This document shows positions 1 to 7,628 of a DNA stretch of 9,429 nt, piece after piece. A program made the position numbers and the translations under genes. Position 1 is the stretch's first letter. Each line of letters begins with the position of its first letter. The notes under the pieces were generated by a model. That model saw nothing but the letters and a program-made list of their open reading frames with translations. It did no database searches and was not told where the DNA came from. Source of the DNA: Thermodesulfovibrio sp. (lineage in GTDB: Bacteria > Nitrospirota > Thermodesulfovibrionia > Thermodesulfovibrionales > JdFR-85); contig JALUAR010000229.1 of assembly GCA_027050975.1 (NCBI GenBank), positions 1 through 9,429 of the forward strand, given 5' to 3'.

Positions 1-594
1 GAGGTAATCTATAATGGGGTATCAGAGAAAATCGGGAATTTCTCAAAAAAAGAGTTTTATAATAAGTATGGCGAATACATTCTGGCTGTTTCGTCGCTTG
101 ACCCAAGGAAAAACTTTAAAAACCTTATTCTTGCTTTCAATAGATTAAAATTAAGTAATGTAAAATTAATCATAGTTGGTTCTGAAAACAGGGTTTTTGC
201 TAACCAGACATTGAAGGATTTGATACAGAGCAATGACAATATAATCATGACCGGCTATATTTCAGACGAAGAATTATCAGGGCTGTACAGAAATGCCCTG
301 TTGTTTGTATATCCGTCTCTGTATGAAGGTTTTGGACTGCCTCCAATTGAGGCCATGGCATGTGGTTGTCCTGTGGTTGTTTCGAAAACAACAAGCCTGC
401 CGGAGGTTTGTGGCGACGCTGCCCACTATGTAAATCCCGATGACATAAATGATATAGCAAGGGGGATTCACGAGGTTTTGAAAGATGAAACATTCCAGAA
501 AGAGTTAAGAAGAAAAGGGTTTGACAGAGTCAAGCTTTATAGCTGGCACGAGTCAGCGAAAAAACTGACGAAAGTAATAAAGGAGGTTGTCTGA
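1..594 (+). CDS. GT4-family glycosyltransferase, C-terminal part (5' end outside window)
   Basis: The frame is open from base 1, so the gene starts upstream; an internal TTG at 211 is not a credible start. The visible 197 residues are the C-terminal nucleotide-sugar-binding Rossmann domain of a GT-B retaining glycosyltransferase (Glycos_transf_1). The motif SSLDPRKNFKNL (residues 31-42 of the fragment) is the donor-phosphate-binding Arg/Lys region. YEGFGLPPIEAMACG holds the family EX7E pair (E109 and E117 of the fragment), followed by GCPVVVSKTTSLPEVCGDAA, the usual nucleotide-sugar pocket. The protein would act at the cytoplasmic face of the inner membrane, adding a sugar to a lipid-linked or growing polysaccharide chain. 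The neighbours make a GDP-mannose-type donor likely, but donor and acceptor cannot be read from the sequence. Its TGA directly abuts the ATG of gmd, so the two are co-transcribed. Confidence 0.93.
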   Translation, partial: EVIYNGVSEKIGNFSKKEFYNKYGEYILAVSSLDPRKNFKNLILAFNRLKLSNVKLIIVGSENRVFANQTLKDLIQSNDNIIMTGYISDEELSGLYRNALLFVYPSLYEGFGLPPIEAMACGCPVVVSKTTSLPEVCGDAAHYVNPDDINDIARGIHEVLKDETFQKELRRKGFDRVKLYSWHESAKKLTKVIKEVV

Positions 595-1623
595 ATGGCT
601 AAGACTGCATTGATTACCGGTATCAGGGGACAGGATGGTGCATACCTTGCTAAACTGCTTCTTGAAAGGGGGTATCAGGTTTACGGAGCTGACAGAAGAA
701 GTGGTGATTCCGGCAACTGGAGGCTGAAAGAGCTTGGGATCGAAAATGAGATTAAAATAGTTTACATGGACCTGCTTGAGCTTACAAATATTATTAAAAC
801 AATGGAGAAAGTAAAACCGGATGAGGTTTACAATTTAGCTGCACAGAGCTTTGTTGGTGTTTCATTTGATCAGCCTATTCTAACCTCGGAAGTAGATGCT
901 ATCGGTGTTTTGCGTGTTCTGGAGGCTTTGCGGCTGGTAAATCCTGATGCAAAATTTTATCAAGCTTCAACAAGTGAGCTGTACGGCAAGGTTCAGGAAA
1001 TTCCCCAAACCGAGAAAACACCGTTCTATCCCCGCAGTCCATATGGTGTGGCCAAACTGTTCGGACACTGGATAACCATCAATTATCGTGAGTCATACAA
1101 CATGTTTGCCTGTGCCGGGATACTCTTTAATCATGAATCCCCTCTGAGAGGTCTTGAATTTGTAACACGAAAAATCACATATGGAATTGCAAGAATCAAA
1201 CACGGGCTACAGGATAAAATTATACTTGGCAATCTGGATTCAAAAAGAGACTGGGGATACGCCAGGGAATATGTGGAAGGTATGTGGTTAATGTTACAAC
1301 AGGAATCTCCTGATGATTATGTTCTTGCTACTGGCGAGACTCACTCGGTAAGAGAGTTTGTTGAATATGCCTTTAATGCTGCTGGATATGATATCGCCTG
1401 GGAGGGCGAAGGTGTGGACACCAGAGGAATAGATAAAGCTACAGGAAAAGTGTTGGTTGAGGTTTCTCCTGAATTCTACCGTCCTGCCGAGGTTGATATA
1501 CTGATAGGTAATCCTCAGAAAGCAAGGGAGAAACTTGGTTGGGAGCCAAAAACAAAATTTGAGGATCTGGTGCGAATTATGGTGGATGCTGACATCAGGA
1601 GGGTGCAGCAGGAATCAAGATGA
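595..1623 (+). CDS. gmd: GDP-mannose 4,6-dehydratase
   Basis: Converts GDP-D-mannose to GDP-4-dehydro-6-deoxy-D-mannose, the precursor of GDP-L-fucose, GDP-D-rhamnose and GDP-perosamine. It is a 342-residue extended short-chain dehydrogenase. The N-terminal dinucleotide-binding loop is TGIRGQDGAYL (8-18), where most relatives have Thr instead of Arg at position 11, then the ADRRSGD segment (32-38). The catalytic set is in place: T126 and E128 in QASTSELYG, and Y150/K154 in the YxxxK motif. LFNHESPLRGLEFVTRK (177-193), RDWGYAREYVEGMW (218-231) and FYRPAEVD (294-301) are GMD signatures; the LRGxEFVTRK version resembles the shorter Pseudomonas-type Gmd rather than E. coli Gmd. The start is set by AGGAGG at 581-586, 8 nt before the ATG. 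Its end overlaps the next gene by ATGA. No fcl, rmd or per partner is visible, so the final sugar is unknown. Confidence 0.96.
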   Translation: MAKTALITGIRGQDGAYLAKLLLERGYQVYGADRRSGDSGNWRLKELGIENEIKIVYMDLLELTNIIKTMEKVKPDEVYNLAAQSFVGVSFDQPILTSEVDAIGVLRVLEALRLVNPDAKFYQASTSELYGKVQEIPQTEKTPFYPRSPYGVAKLFGHWITINYRESYNMFACAGILFNHESPLRGLEFVTRKITYGIARIKHGLQDKIILGNLDSKRDWGYAREYVEGMWLMLQQESPDDYVLATGETHSVREFVEYAFNAAGYDIAWEGEGVDTRGIDKATGKVLVEVSPEFYRPAEVDILIGNPQKAREKLGWEPKTKFEDLVRIMVDADIRRVQQESR

Positions 1624-2729
1624 AAGTTTCATTAATACATGACTGGCTTGTTACACTTGCAGGTGCTGAAAAGGTCCTGGAGGCGATTTATGAGCTTTAT
1701 CCCGGACCAATATATACTCTGGTTTCGGACAGGGAAAATCTCAAAGGCAGTATCTTTGAGGACTGTGAAATTTACACATCTTTCATTCAGAGACTACCGA
1801 AGGCAAAAAGCAAGTACAGGAGCTATCTGCCTTTTTTTCCGTTAGCTATAGAACAGTTTGATCTGTCGCACTCAGATGTAATAATTTCCGTCAGTACCTG
1901 TGTAGCCAAAGGTGTTTTGACCCGTGCTGATCAACTTCATATCTGTTACTGTTGTACACCTGTAAGATATGCCTGGGATCTCTATCATCAGTATCTTGGA
2001 GAAACTGGTTTGAACAAAGGCATAAAAGGTGCGGTTGCAAAAATGATTTTACATTATATACGTATGTGGGATTACATATCAACTAAAAGGGTGGATCATT
2101 TTGTTACCCTTTCATATTATATAGCAAGGAGAATCAAAAAGATCTACGGTAGAGATTCAACTGTTATATATCCGCCTGTCGATGTTGGCAGCTTTGAAGT
2201 TCATACCGGGAAGGAAGAATTTTATTTGACAGCATCAAGAATGGTTCCCTATAAAAAGATGGATCTGATTGTGGAGGCATTCTCAATGATGCCTGATAAA
2301 AAGCTTGTTGTTATTGGAGATGGGCCTGATTTTGCAAAAATAAAATCAAAGGCAAGCAGGAACATTGAGATATTGGGATACCAGCCCTTCGATGTGCTCA
2401 AGGAGCACATGCAGAAGGCAAAGGCATTTGTTTTTGCCGCTGAAGAGGATTTCGGTATCATTCCTGTTGAGGCACAGGCCTGTGGTACACCTGTGATAGC
2501 TTTTGGAAAGGGCGGGGTGTTAGAAACTGTAGAGGAAAATAAAACAGGCATTTTTTTCAATGAGCAGACACCAGAAAGCCTGGTAGATGCTGTTAAAAGA
2601 TTTGAACTAGATCAGGATAAATTTGATTGCCGGGAAATAAGGAAGAATGCCGAGAGATTCAACAGGGAAAGATTTAAAAGAGAGTTCAGGGAATTTGTGG
2701 ATAAGAAGCTGTCAGAATTCTATAGCTGA
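1620..2729 (+). CDS. GT4 glycosyltransferase, WbaZ/MtfB-like (probable mannosyl- or deoxyhexosyltransferase)
   Basis: A complete 369-residue GT-B glycosyltransferase. The N-terminal acceptor domain begins MKVSLIHDWLVTLAGAEKVL, the usual opening of the WbaZ/MtfB (WbdB) mannosyltransferase group, with CCTPVRYAWD (111-120) also typical. The C-terminal domain has ASRMVPYKKMDL (205-216; R207 and K212 contact the donor phosphates), VVIGDGPD (230-237), and EEDFGIIPVEAQACGTPVIAFGKGG (275-299) containing the EX7E pair E276/E284. No membrane segment is seen; it probably works at the inner face of the cytoplasmic membrane. The start overlaps the gmd stop as ATGA, with GGAA at 1611-1614 about 5 nt upstream; a stronger AGGAGGG at 1597-1603 is too far for normal spacing. 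Family-level donor is usually GDP-mannose, consistent with the operon. The exact linkage and acceptor are not predictable. Confidence 0.9.
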   Translation: MKVSLIHDWLVTLAGAEKVLEAIYELYPGPIYTLVSDRENLKGSIFEDCEIYTSFIQRLPKAKSKYRSYLPFFPLAIEQFDLSHSDVIISVSTCVAKGVLTRADQLHICYCCTPVRYAWDLYHQYLGETGLNKGIKGAVAKMILHYIRMWDYISTKRVDHFVTLSYYIARRIKKIYGRDSTVIYPPVDVGSFEVHTGKEEFYLTASRMVPYKKMDLIVEAFSMMPDKKLVVIGDGPDFAKIKSKASRNIEILGYQPFDVLKEHMQKAKAFVFAAEEDFGIIPVEAQACGTPVIAFGKGGVLETVEENKTGIFFNEQTPESLVDAVKRFELDQDKFDCREIRKNAERFNRERFKREFREFVDKKLSEFYS

Positions 2730-2761
2730 TATGGTAAACTATTTTAATCAGTTCTTGATAT

Positions 2762-2767
2762 AGGAGG
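2762..2767 (+). promoter_or_regulatory. Shine-Dalgarno of the guanylyltransferase gene, deciding between tandem ATGs
   Basis: AGGAGG lies 2 nt before the ATG at 2770 and 5 nt before the in-frame ATG at 2773. The second spacing is closer to normal, and starting there gives MKSVILAGGSG, the typical family N-terminus. Initiation probably occurs mainly at 2773, though 2770 is kept as the outer boundary. Confidence 0.6.
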
Positions 2768-2769
2768 AG

Positions 2770-4230
2770 ATGATGAAGTCTGTTATACTTGCCGGGGGCA
2801 GCGGAACAAGGCTCTGGCCACTTTCGCGAAAATCCTTTCCCAAGCAGTTCCTGAGCATTGGTGACGATGAGACCCTTCTTCAGAAGACAGTCAGAAGGCT
2901 GTTAAGCACTGTTCATCCTGAAGATCTGATCATAATCACAAATAACAATTACCGTTTTCATGTGAAAAATCAACTTAACGAGACCTATCACAGATTGTCC
3001 ATAGATGCGGAAAAGCTAAAGGATAACATTATCCTGGAACCTGTAGGTAGAAATACGGCTCCGGCAATTGCTCTGGCTGTTAAATATACAATGGACAGGC
3101 TTGGAAGCTCCGAAGACGAGATCATCTTCGTTTCACCTTCTGATCACATCATAGCTCCGGAAGATAAATTTACAGAGTATTTAAAAAAGGCAGAGTTACT
3201 TGCTAAAGAGGGACACATTGTTACTTTTGGAATTCATCCTTACAGACCTGAGACAGGTTATGGATATATTAAGCGAGGTGAAAGCATAAATAAGGCAAAG
3301 GATGGATCTGCAGAGGACAATGCAGATGAGCGGGCAGATGCATACAGGGTGGAGAGGTTTGTGGAAAAGCCTGATCTGGAAACAGCAAAGGAATATCTCT
3401 TAAGTGGTGAATACTACTGGAACTCTGGAATGTTTGCCTTCAGTGTAAGAACCATGATGGAGGAATTCGAAAGACATGCTCCGGAGATCTCTGCTCGACT
3501 TAACGGAAGTTATGAGGATATTCTCTGTAATTTTAATGAGATGCCCAATATATCCATTGATTATGCAGTAATGGAAAAGTCAGACAGAGCTGTCGTATTG
3601 CCCATGGATATAACATGGTCAGACATTGGTTCATGGGATAGTGTGCATGAAATTCTGGATAAAGATCATAATTTGAATGTAAAAATAGGAGAGGTCCTTG
3701 ATATAGATACAAAAAACAGTCTTATAATAGGCAATCGAAGACTTATAACAACAGTCGGACTTGAAGATATACTTGTTATCGAAACCGATGATGCGATTTT
3801 GATTGCCAAAAAAGGACAGGCTCAAAAGGTTAAAGATATTGTTACGCAATTAAAAAAGCACGGAAAAAAGGAGACAGACGAGCATGTTACCACATACAGG
3901 CCATGGGGGAATTATACGGTTTTGGAAGAGGGGGAAAGGTATAAGATAAAGAGAATTGTTGTAAATCCCGGGGCTAAACTCAGCCTTCAGCTGCATCATC
4001 ACAGAAGTGAGCACTGGGTGGTAATCAAGGGAACTGCAAAGGTTACAATTGATGGTAAAGAGATGTTTGTGCATGAAAATGAATCAGCCTATGTGCCCAA
4101 ATCAACACTTCACAGACTCGAAAATCCCGGGAAGGTCCCTCTTGAGATGATAGAGGTGCAAAACGGTGAGTATGTAGGAGAGGATGACATTAAGAGATTT
4201 GATGATGTATATGGAAGGGTGGAAGGATGA
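2770..4230 (+). CDS. Bifunctional mannose-1-phosphate guanylyltransferase / mannose-6-phosphate isomerase
   Basis: Two activities in one 486-residue chain, as in AlgA, WbpW and ManC-type enzymes. The N-terminal nucleotidyltransferase makes GDP-mannose from GTP and mannose-1-phosphate: LAGGSGTRLWPLSR (7-20) is the GTP-binding signature with FPKQFL after it, PVGRNTAPAI (91-100), VSPSDH (121-126), RFVEKP (196-201), EYYWNSGMF (214-222) and WSDIGSW (283-289). A left-handed beta-helix linker follows. The C-terminal cupin is a type II phosphomannose isomerase (fructose-6-P to mannose-6-P): YRPWGNY (376-382), QLHHHRSEHW (407-416, with Q407, H409 and E414 as likely metal ligands), H448 in STLHRLENPG, and the ending RFDDVYGR (476-483). 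It supplies both entry and activation steps for the phosphomannomutase encoded next, with which it overlaps by ATGA. It follows a 40-nt gap, the only break in the operon. Residues 171-192 form an acidic linker slightly longer than in common relatives. The gene could be named manC, algA or wbpW. Confidence 0.96.
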   Translation: MMKSVILAGGSGTRLWPLSRKSFPKQFLSIGDDETLLQKTVRRLLSTVHPEDLIIITNNNYRFHVKNQLNETYHRLSIDAEKLKDNIILEPVGRNTAPAIALAVKYTMDRLGSSEDEIIFVSPSDHIIAPEDKFTEYLKKAELLAKEGHIVTFGIHPYRPETGYGYIKRGESINKAKDGSAEDNADERADAYRVERFVEKPDLETAKEYLLSGEYYWNSGMFAFSVRTMMEEFERHAPEISARLNGSYEDILCNFNEMPNISIDYAVMEKSDRAVVLPMDITWSDIGSWDSVHEILDKDHNLNVKIGEVLDIDTKNSLIIGNRRLITTVGLEDILVIETDDAILIAKKGQAQKVKDIVTQLKKHGKKETDEHVTTYRPWGNYTVLEEGERYKIKRIVVNPGAKLSLQLHHHRSEHWVVIKGTAKVTIDGKEMFVHENESAYVPKSTLHRLENPGKVPLEMIEVQNGEYVGEDDIKRFDDVYGRVEG

Positions 4231-5600
4231 TATTCAGAAAATACGACATACGAGGAGTTTATGGAGATGATTTGACGGATGAAATCGCTTATCTGATTGG
4301 CAGGGCCTTTGCCACTTATATTAAGCAGGTTCTGAATAAAAAGGATATCAAACTCTCAGTTGGCAGAGATGTAAGGCTTTCCTCTCCTTCGCTAAAAGAG
4401 AGTCTTCTCAACGGCCTGATTGATAGCGGAGTTGATGTTGTTGATATCGGAGTATGTCCCACACCGCTTCAGTATTTTTCTCTTTACAGGCTTGAAGTTG
4501 ATGGAGGGATAATGATAACCGGCAGCCATAACCCTCCTGAGTATAATGGGTTTAAATTAAGTGTAGGCAAACAGACAATCTATGGTGATGCTATTCAGGA
4601 AATAAAAAGAATTATTGAAGATGAGTTGATAAGTGGAAGAGTGGAAGGTGGCAAGAAAGGAAGAGAGGAAGAGTTTGATATTATTAGCGAGTATATAAAT
4701 TTTATGGTTGAAGGATTTCAATCTTTTGAAGGTCTCAGGGTGGTGGTTGACTCAGGCAATGGCACGGCAGGGTTGGTTGCACCTGAGATAATGAAAAGAC
4801 TTGGGGCGGATGTGATTGAGCTTTACTCAGAGCCAGACGGAAGGTTTCCAAACCACCATCCTGATCCAGTGGTGCTTGATTATATCAAAGATTTGAGAGA
4901 AACCGTTCGGAAAGAAAAAGCCCATCTTGGAATCGGATTTGATGGTGATGCAGACAGGATTGGTGTTGTAGATGAGAAAGGTGAGCCAGTGTGGGGTGAC
5001 AGGCTGATGATAATATTTTCACGGGATATTCTTAAGAATCATCCTGGCGCTACCATAATCGGAGAGGTTAAATGTTCACAATGTATGTATGATGATATAA
5101 AACGAAACAATGGAACCCCGATTATGTGGAAGACAGGACATTCCCTTATTAAAAAGAAGATGAAAGAGGAAGGTGCTCTCCTTGCCGGAGAGATGAGCGG
5201 CCATATATTCTTTGCTGACAGATACTATGGATATGATGATGCCATATATGCAGCACTAAGATTGGCAGAGATTGTGAAGAACTCAGGCAAGCCTTTTGGA
5301 ATCAAAAAATTACTTGAAGACATCCCCAGTGTTGTTTCCACACCTGAGATAAGATTTGACTGCCCGGATGACAAAAAATTCAAAATAGTAGAGGCAATGA
5401 AAGAGGCTTTCAGTGATTATCCGGGCTCTACCATAGATGGGATTAGAATAAACTTCCCGGATGGATGGGCTCTTATTCGAGCATCTAACACTCAGCCGGC
5501 CCTGGTAATGAGATTTGAGGCTAACACAGACAAGGCTTTGAAAGAGATTGAGAAGATGGTGCGAGGCAAGTTGGAAGAGATTATGGGAATAGCTGGATAA
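4227..5600 (+). CDS. manB: Phosphomannomutase / phosphoglucomutase
   Basis: Interconverts mannose-6-phosphate and mannose-1-phosphate (AlgC/ManB type, often also glucose phosphates), giving the substrate of the preceding guanylyltransferase. It is 457 residues with the four alpha-D-phosphohexomutase domains. FRKYDIRGVYG (3-13) opens domain I; TGSHNPPEYNGFK (98-110) carries the phosphoserine S100; FDGDADR (238-244) is the magnesium loop with D239, D241 and D243; GEMSGH (321-326) is the sugar-recognition loop; RASNTQPALVMRFE (418-431) is the phosphate-binding loop of domain IV. All catalytic elements are present. The start overlaps the previous stop (ATGA), with GGAAGGG at 4213-4219 as ribosome binding site 7 nt upstream. 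It is the last gene of the + strand operon. The distinction between a strict mannomutase and a dual PMM/PGM cannot be made from sequence. Confidence 0.95.
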   Translation: MIFRKYDIRGVYGDDLTDEIAYLIGRAFATYIKQVLNKKDIKLSVGRDVRLSSPSLKESLLNGLIDSGVDVVDIGVCPTPLQYFSLYRLEVDGGIMITGSHNPPEYNGFKLSVGKQTIYGDAIQEIKRIIEDELISGRVEGGKKGREEEFDIISEYINFMVEGFQSFEGLRVVVDSGNGTAGLVAPEIMKRLGADVIELYSEPDGRFPNHHPDPVVLDYIKDLRETVRKEKAHLGIGFDGDADRIGVVDEKGEPVWGDRLMIIFSRDILKNHPGATIIGEVKCSQCMYDDIKRNNGTPIMWKTGHSLIKKKMKEEGALLAGEMSGHIFFADRYYGYDDAIYAALRLAEIVKNSGKPFGIKKLLEDIPSVVSTPEIRFDCPDDKKFKIVEAMKEAFSDYPGSTIDGIRINFPDGWALIRASNTQPALVMRFEANTDKALKEIEKMVRGKLEEIMGIAG

Positions 5601-5652
5601 TTAATTGGAAGGTGTTAAAAGATTCTTAATAATGTATGACTGACAAGAAAGC

Positions 5653-5680
5653 CTCCCTCCACTTTTGTAAGTGGAGGGAG
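5653..5680. terminator. Hairpin between convergent operons, probable terminator
   Basis: CTCCCTCCACTT (5653-5664), loop TTGT, then AAGTGGAGGGAG (5669-5680) form a perfect 12-bp stem. It lies 52 nt after the phosphomannomutase stop and 12 nt after the flgE stop. On the - strand the stem is followed within two bases by TTTCTT, a moderate U-rich tail, so it is more convincing as the flagellar operon terminator. On the + strand no T-run follows, so termination in that direction would be weaker or factor-assisted. Confidence 0.7.
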
Positions 5681-5692
5681 CAGAAGTGCTGA

Positions 5693-6991
5693 TTACCTCT
5701 TCAGATTCACCAGTTCCTGAAGCAGATCGTCTGTAGTTGTGATGATTCTTGAGTTTGCCTGGAATCCCCTCTGGGCAGAGATCATCTTGATGAACTCTTC
5801 GGCAAGGTCGACGTTGCTGAGCTCGAGGGTATTGCTGAGCACCCTTCCGAGACCGCCTGAGGAAGCAGGGCCCACAATGGGCTGGCCAGAGCTATAGGAT
5901 TCTGCAAAGAGATTTTTACCCATCTTGGTGAGCCCCTGTGGAGCAGCAAACTTGGCAAGGGCGATACGTCCGATGACACGGGTCTGTCCGTTTGTGAAGA
6001 TTCCGGTAATGGTACCGTCCTGCTCAATGTTCAGGTTTCTAAGAGAGCCTGCTGGATAGCCATCCTGCGTGAGGTTAAGCACTGCATACTCAGATGCATA
6101 CTGGGTGGTGCCGTCAAGGCCGGTGCCTGCCGGTGTCTCGCCCGTTCCTGTACCATAATTAAAATAGATGCTCTGAGGATTCACTACCGAGCTTCCGAAA
6201 TTGAAGTCGATGGCTGTGGAGGAGTTATCGTCTACAAGCTCTCCGTTGGTTCCGAATGTGAGTGTCTGTGTGCCTGCATCAAGCAGGGTGGTTGGAGAGG
6301 ATGGGTTCGGGTAGACGTAATGAACTGTCCAGGTGTTGGCAGCGGTCTTTACAAAATAGGCTGTGATCTCATGGGCATCACCCTGGGAATCATAAACAGT
6401 AATCTGGGTGGAGAAGTTGTAATTGGCAGGGTCATCGCTGGTGCCGTCGCCGTTACCATCCAGTGTAAATGCAGCACCTGGCACAGAGTCACTTGCATCA
6501 AGGTTAAGGGTCAGACTAACGGTTGAGGTTCTGTTTGCCGGCGCCTGCTGTGTGGTGATGGTAATGTCTGCTATTGTTCCTGTAATATTACCGGCAGCAT
6601 CGGCCTGATATCCCTGCAGCACGTATCCATCGGGGTTGACCACTCTTCCGTTCTTGTCAAGGGCAAACTGACCTGCCCTGGTATAGAGTCTTCCCGAGCC
6701 ATCGCTTACAATAAAAAATCCTTCGCCGTCAATGGCCATATCAAGGGCACTTGCTGTAGTCTCGAAAGAGCCCTGGGTAAAGAGCGGAGAGACTCCTGTT
6801 ACCAGCACACCCCTTCCAACCTGAGAGTTGCCGGCGATTCCTGTGATGGTCTGACTGAGGACGTCACCAAAGGAAATCCTGCTTGTTTTGAATCCTATGG
6901 TATTCATATTCGCTACATTATCACCTATAACTGACAGACTAACGCCATTTGCATTCAGTCCGCTGATAGCCGAGTACAGGGCTGTTAGCAT
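5693..6991 (-). CDS. flgE: Flagellar hook protein FlgE
   Basis: Structural subunit of the flagellar hook, exported by the flagellar type III apparatus and polymerised under the FlgD cap. The 432-residue protein has the flagellar rod/hook N-terminus (YSAISGLNANG at 6-16 and NVANMNTIGFK at 25-35), the FlgE/FlgF/FlgG core (SPLFTQGSFETT 68-79, DMAIDGEGFF 84-93, YTRAGQFALDKNG 103-115), a variable surface domain (about 150-300), and the C-terminal helix LSNVDLAEEF...ISAQRGFQANS...LLQELVNLK (391-431). It has no signal peptide and no cysteine. Residues 178-187, DGNGDGTSDD, resemble a calcium-binding loop. AAGGAGGTG, formed by the last codons of flgD, serves as ribosome binding site, and the ATG starts 2 nt after the flgD TAG, suggesting translational coupling. 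The coding sequence looks richer in G+C than fliK or the sugar genes. Nothing is missing from the family pattern. Confidence 0.97.
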   Translation of the reverse strand: MLTALYSAISGLNANGVSLSVIGDNVANMNTIGFKTSRISFGDVLSQTITGIAGNSQVGRGVLVTGVSPLFTQGSFETTASALDMAIDGEGFFIVSDGSGRLYTRAGQFALDKNGRVVNPDGYVLQGYQADAAGNITGTIADITITTQQAPANRTSTVSLTLNLDASDSVPGAAFTLDGNGDGTSDDPANYNFSTQITVYDSQGDAHEITAYFVKTAANTWTVHYVYPNPSSPTTLLDAGTQTLTFGTNGELVDDNSSTAIDFNFGSSVVNPQSIYFNYGTGTGETPAGTGLDGTTQYASEYAVLNLTQDGYPAGSLRNLNIEQDGTITGIFTNGQTRVIGRIALAKFAAPQGLTKMGKNLFAESYSSGQPIVGPASSGGLGRVLSNTLELSNVDLAEEFIKMISAQRGFQANSRIITTTDDLLQELVNLKR

Positions 6992-6993
6992 AT

Positions 6994-7614
6994 CTAAACA
7001 CCTCCTTCATTTATAGTCTTTATGTCTGAAAGGGAGACCTTCATTCCATTGTCAAGCAGGAGATAGGTTATACCTTCGTCAAAGGTAATTCCCAACACCC
7101 GTGCACCTATTTCTGTTGACACAGAAATTGAGGTTCCTTCTGCATCAGTGGCAGCAAACTCCACGGTATATGTACCGTCAGGAAGGGTGTTTCCGTAGTT
7201 ATCTCTTCCATCCCAGGTAAATGTATTATTACCTGCCTGCTGAGGACCAAGATCGATGGATCTTACCAGGTCACCGCTGTCGTTGTAGATGTCAAGCCTT
7301 ACATTTGCAGCCTCTTCGCTCAGGACGAAATTGATATTAACAGGGTCACCGTTTAACTGGACTTTATCTCCGTTCACAATTACAGAGCGACCTATCAGGT
7401 TTGTTGCAAGGGCATTGTTAAGGGAGTCCTGGTACGTAAGGATGCTGGAAAGATTGTCATTGATGTTGATTAGCTGCTCCAGAGAACTGAACTGGGCAAG
7501 CTGTGCAGTGAACTCGGTGCTATTCAGGGGATTAAGTGGGTCCTGAAACCTCAACTGTGTTGTAAAGAGCTTAAGAAAGTCCTCTTTTTTTACTGTGGTG
7601 CTTATCGTATTCAT
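6994..7614 (-). CDS. flgD: Flagellar hook assembly scaffold/cap protein FlgD
   Basis: Forms the cap at the distal end of the growing hook and is needed for FlgE polymerisation, after which it is discarded. The 206 residues show the conserved N-terminal export and cap region: DFLKLFTTQLRFQDPLNP (12-29), then STEFTAQLAQFSSLEQL (32-48). A Tudor-like and FnIII-like (FlgD_ig) C-terminal half follows, with FTWDGRDNYGNTLPDGTYTV (132-151) as its signature and a closing segment ITYLLLDNGMKVSLSDI (182-198). Length is typical for the family. CCTCCTTT at 7619-7626 reads AAAGGAGG on the coding strand, 4 nt before the ATG. It starts 14 nt after the fliK stop and lies 2 nt before flgE, so the three genes form one hook-assembly unit. 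Confidence 0.96.
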   Translation of the reverse strand: MNTISTTVKKEDFLKLFTTQLRFQDPLNPLNSTEFTAQLAQFSSLEQLININDNLSSILTYQDSLNNALATNLIGRSVIVNGDKVQLNGDPVNINFVLSEEAANVRLDIYNDSGDLVRSIDLGPQQAGNNTFTWDGRDNYGNTLPDGTYTVEFAATDAEGTSISVSTEIGARVLGITFDEGITYLLLDNGMKVSLSDIKTINEGGV

Positions 7615-7628
7615 TTATCCTCCTTTCA

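Noticed and set aside
2249..2560. 103-codon - strand frame within the second glycosyltransferase
   Set aside because: It is fully contained in a well-supported GT4 gene on the other strand and has no family features.
2730..2769. Possible internal promoter in the 40-nt gap before the guanylyltransferase gene
   Set aside because: The gap is AT-rich but shows no convincing pair of -35 and -10 elements.
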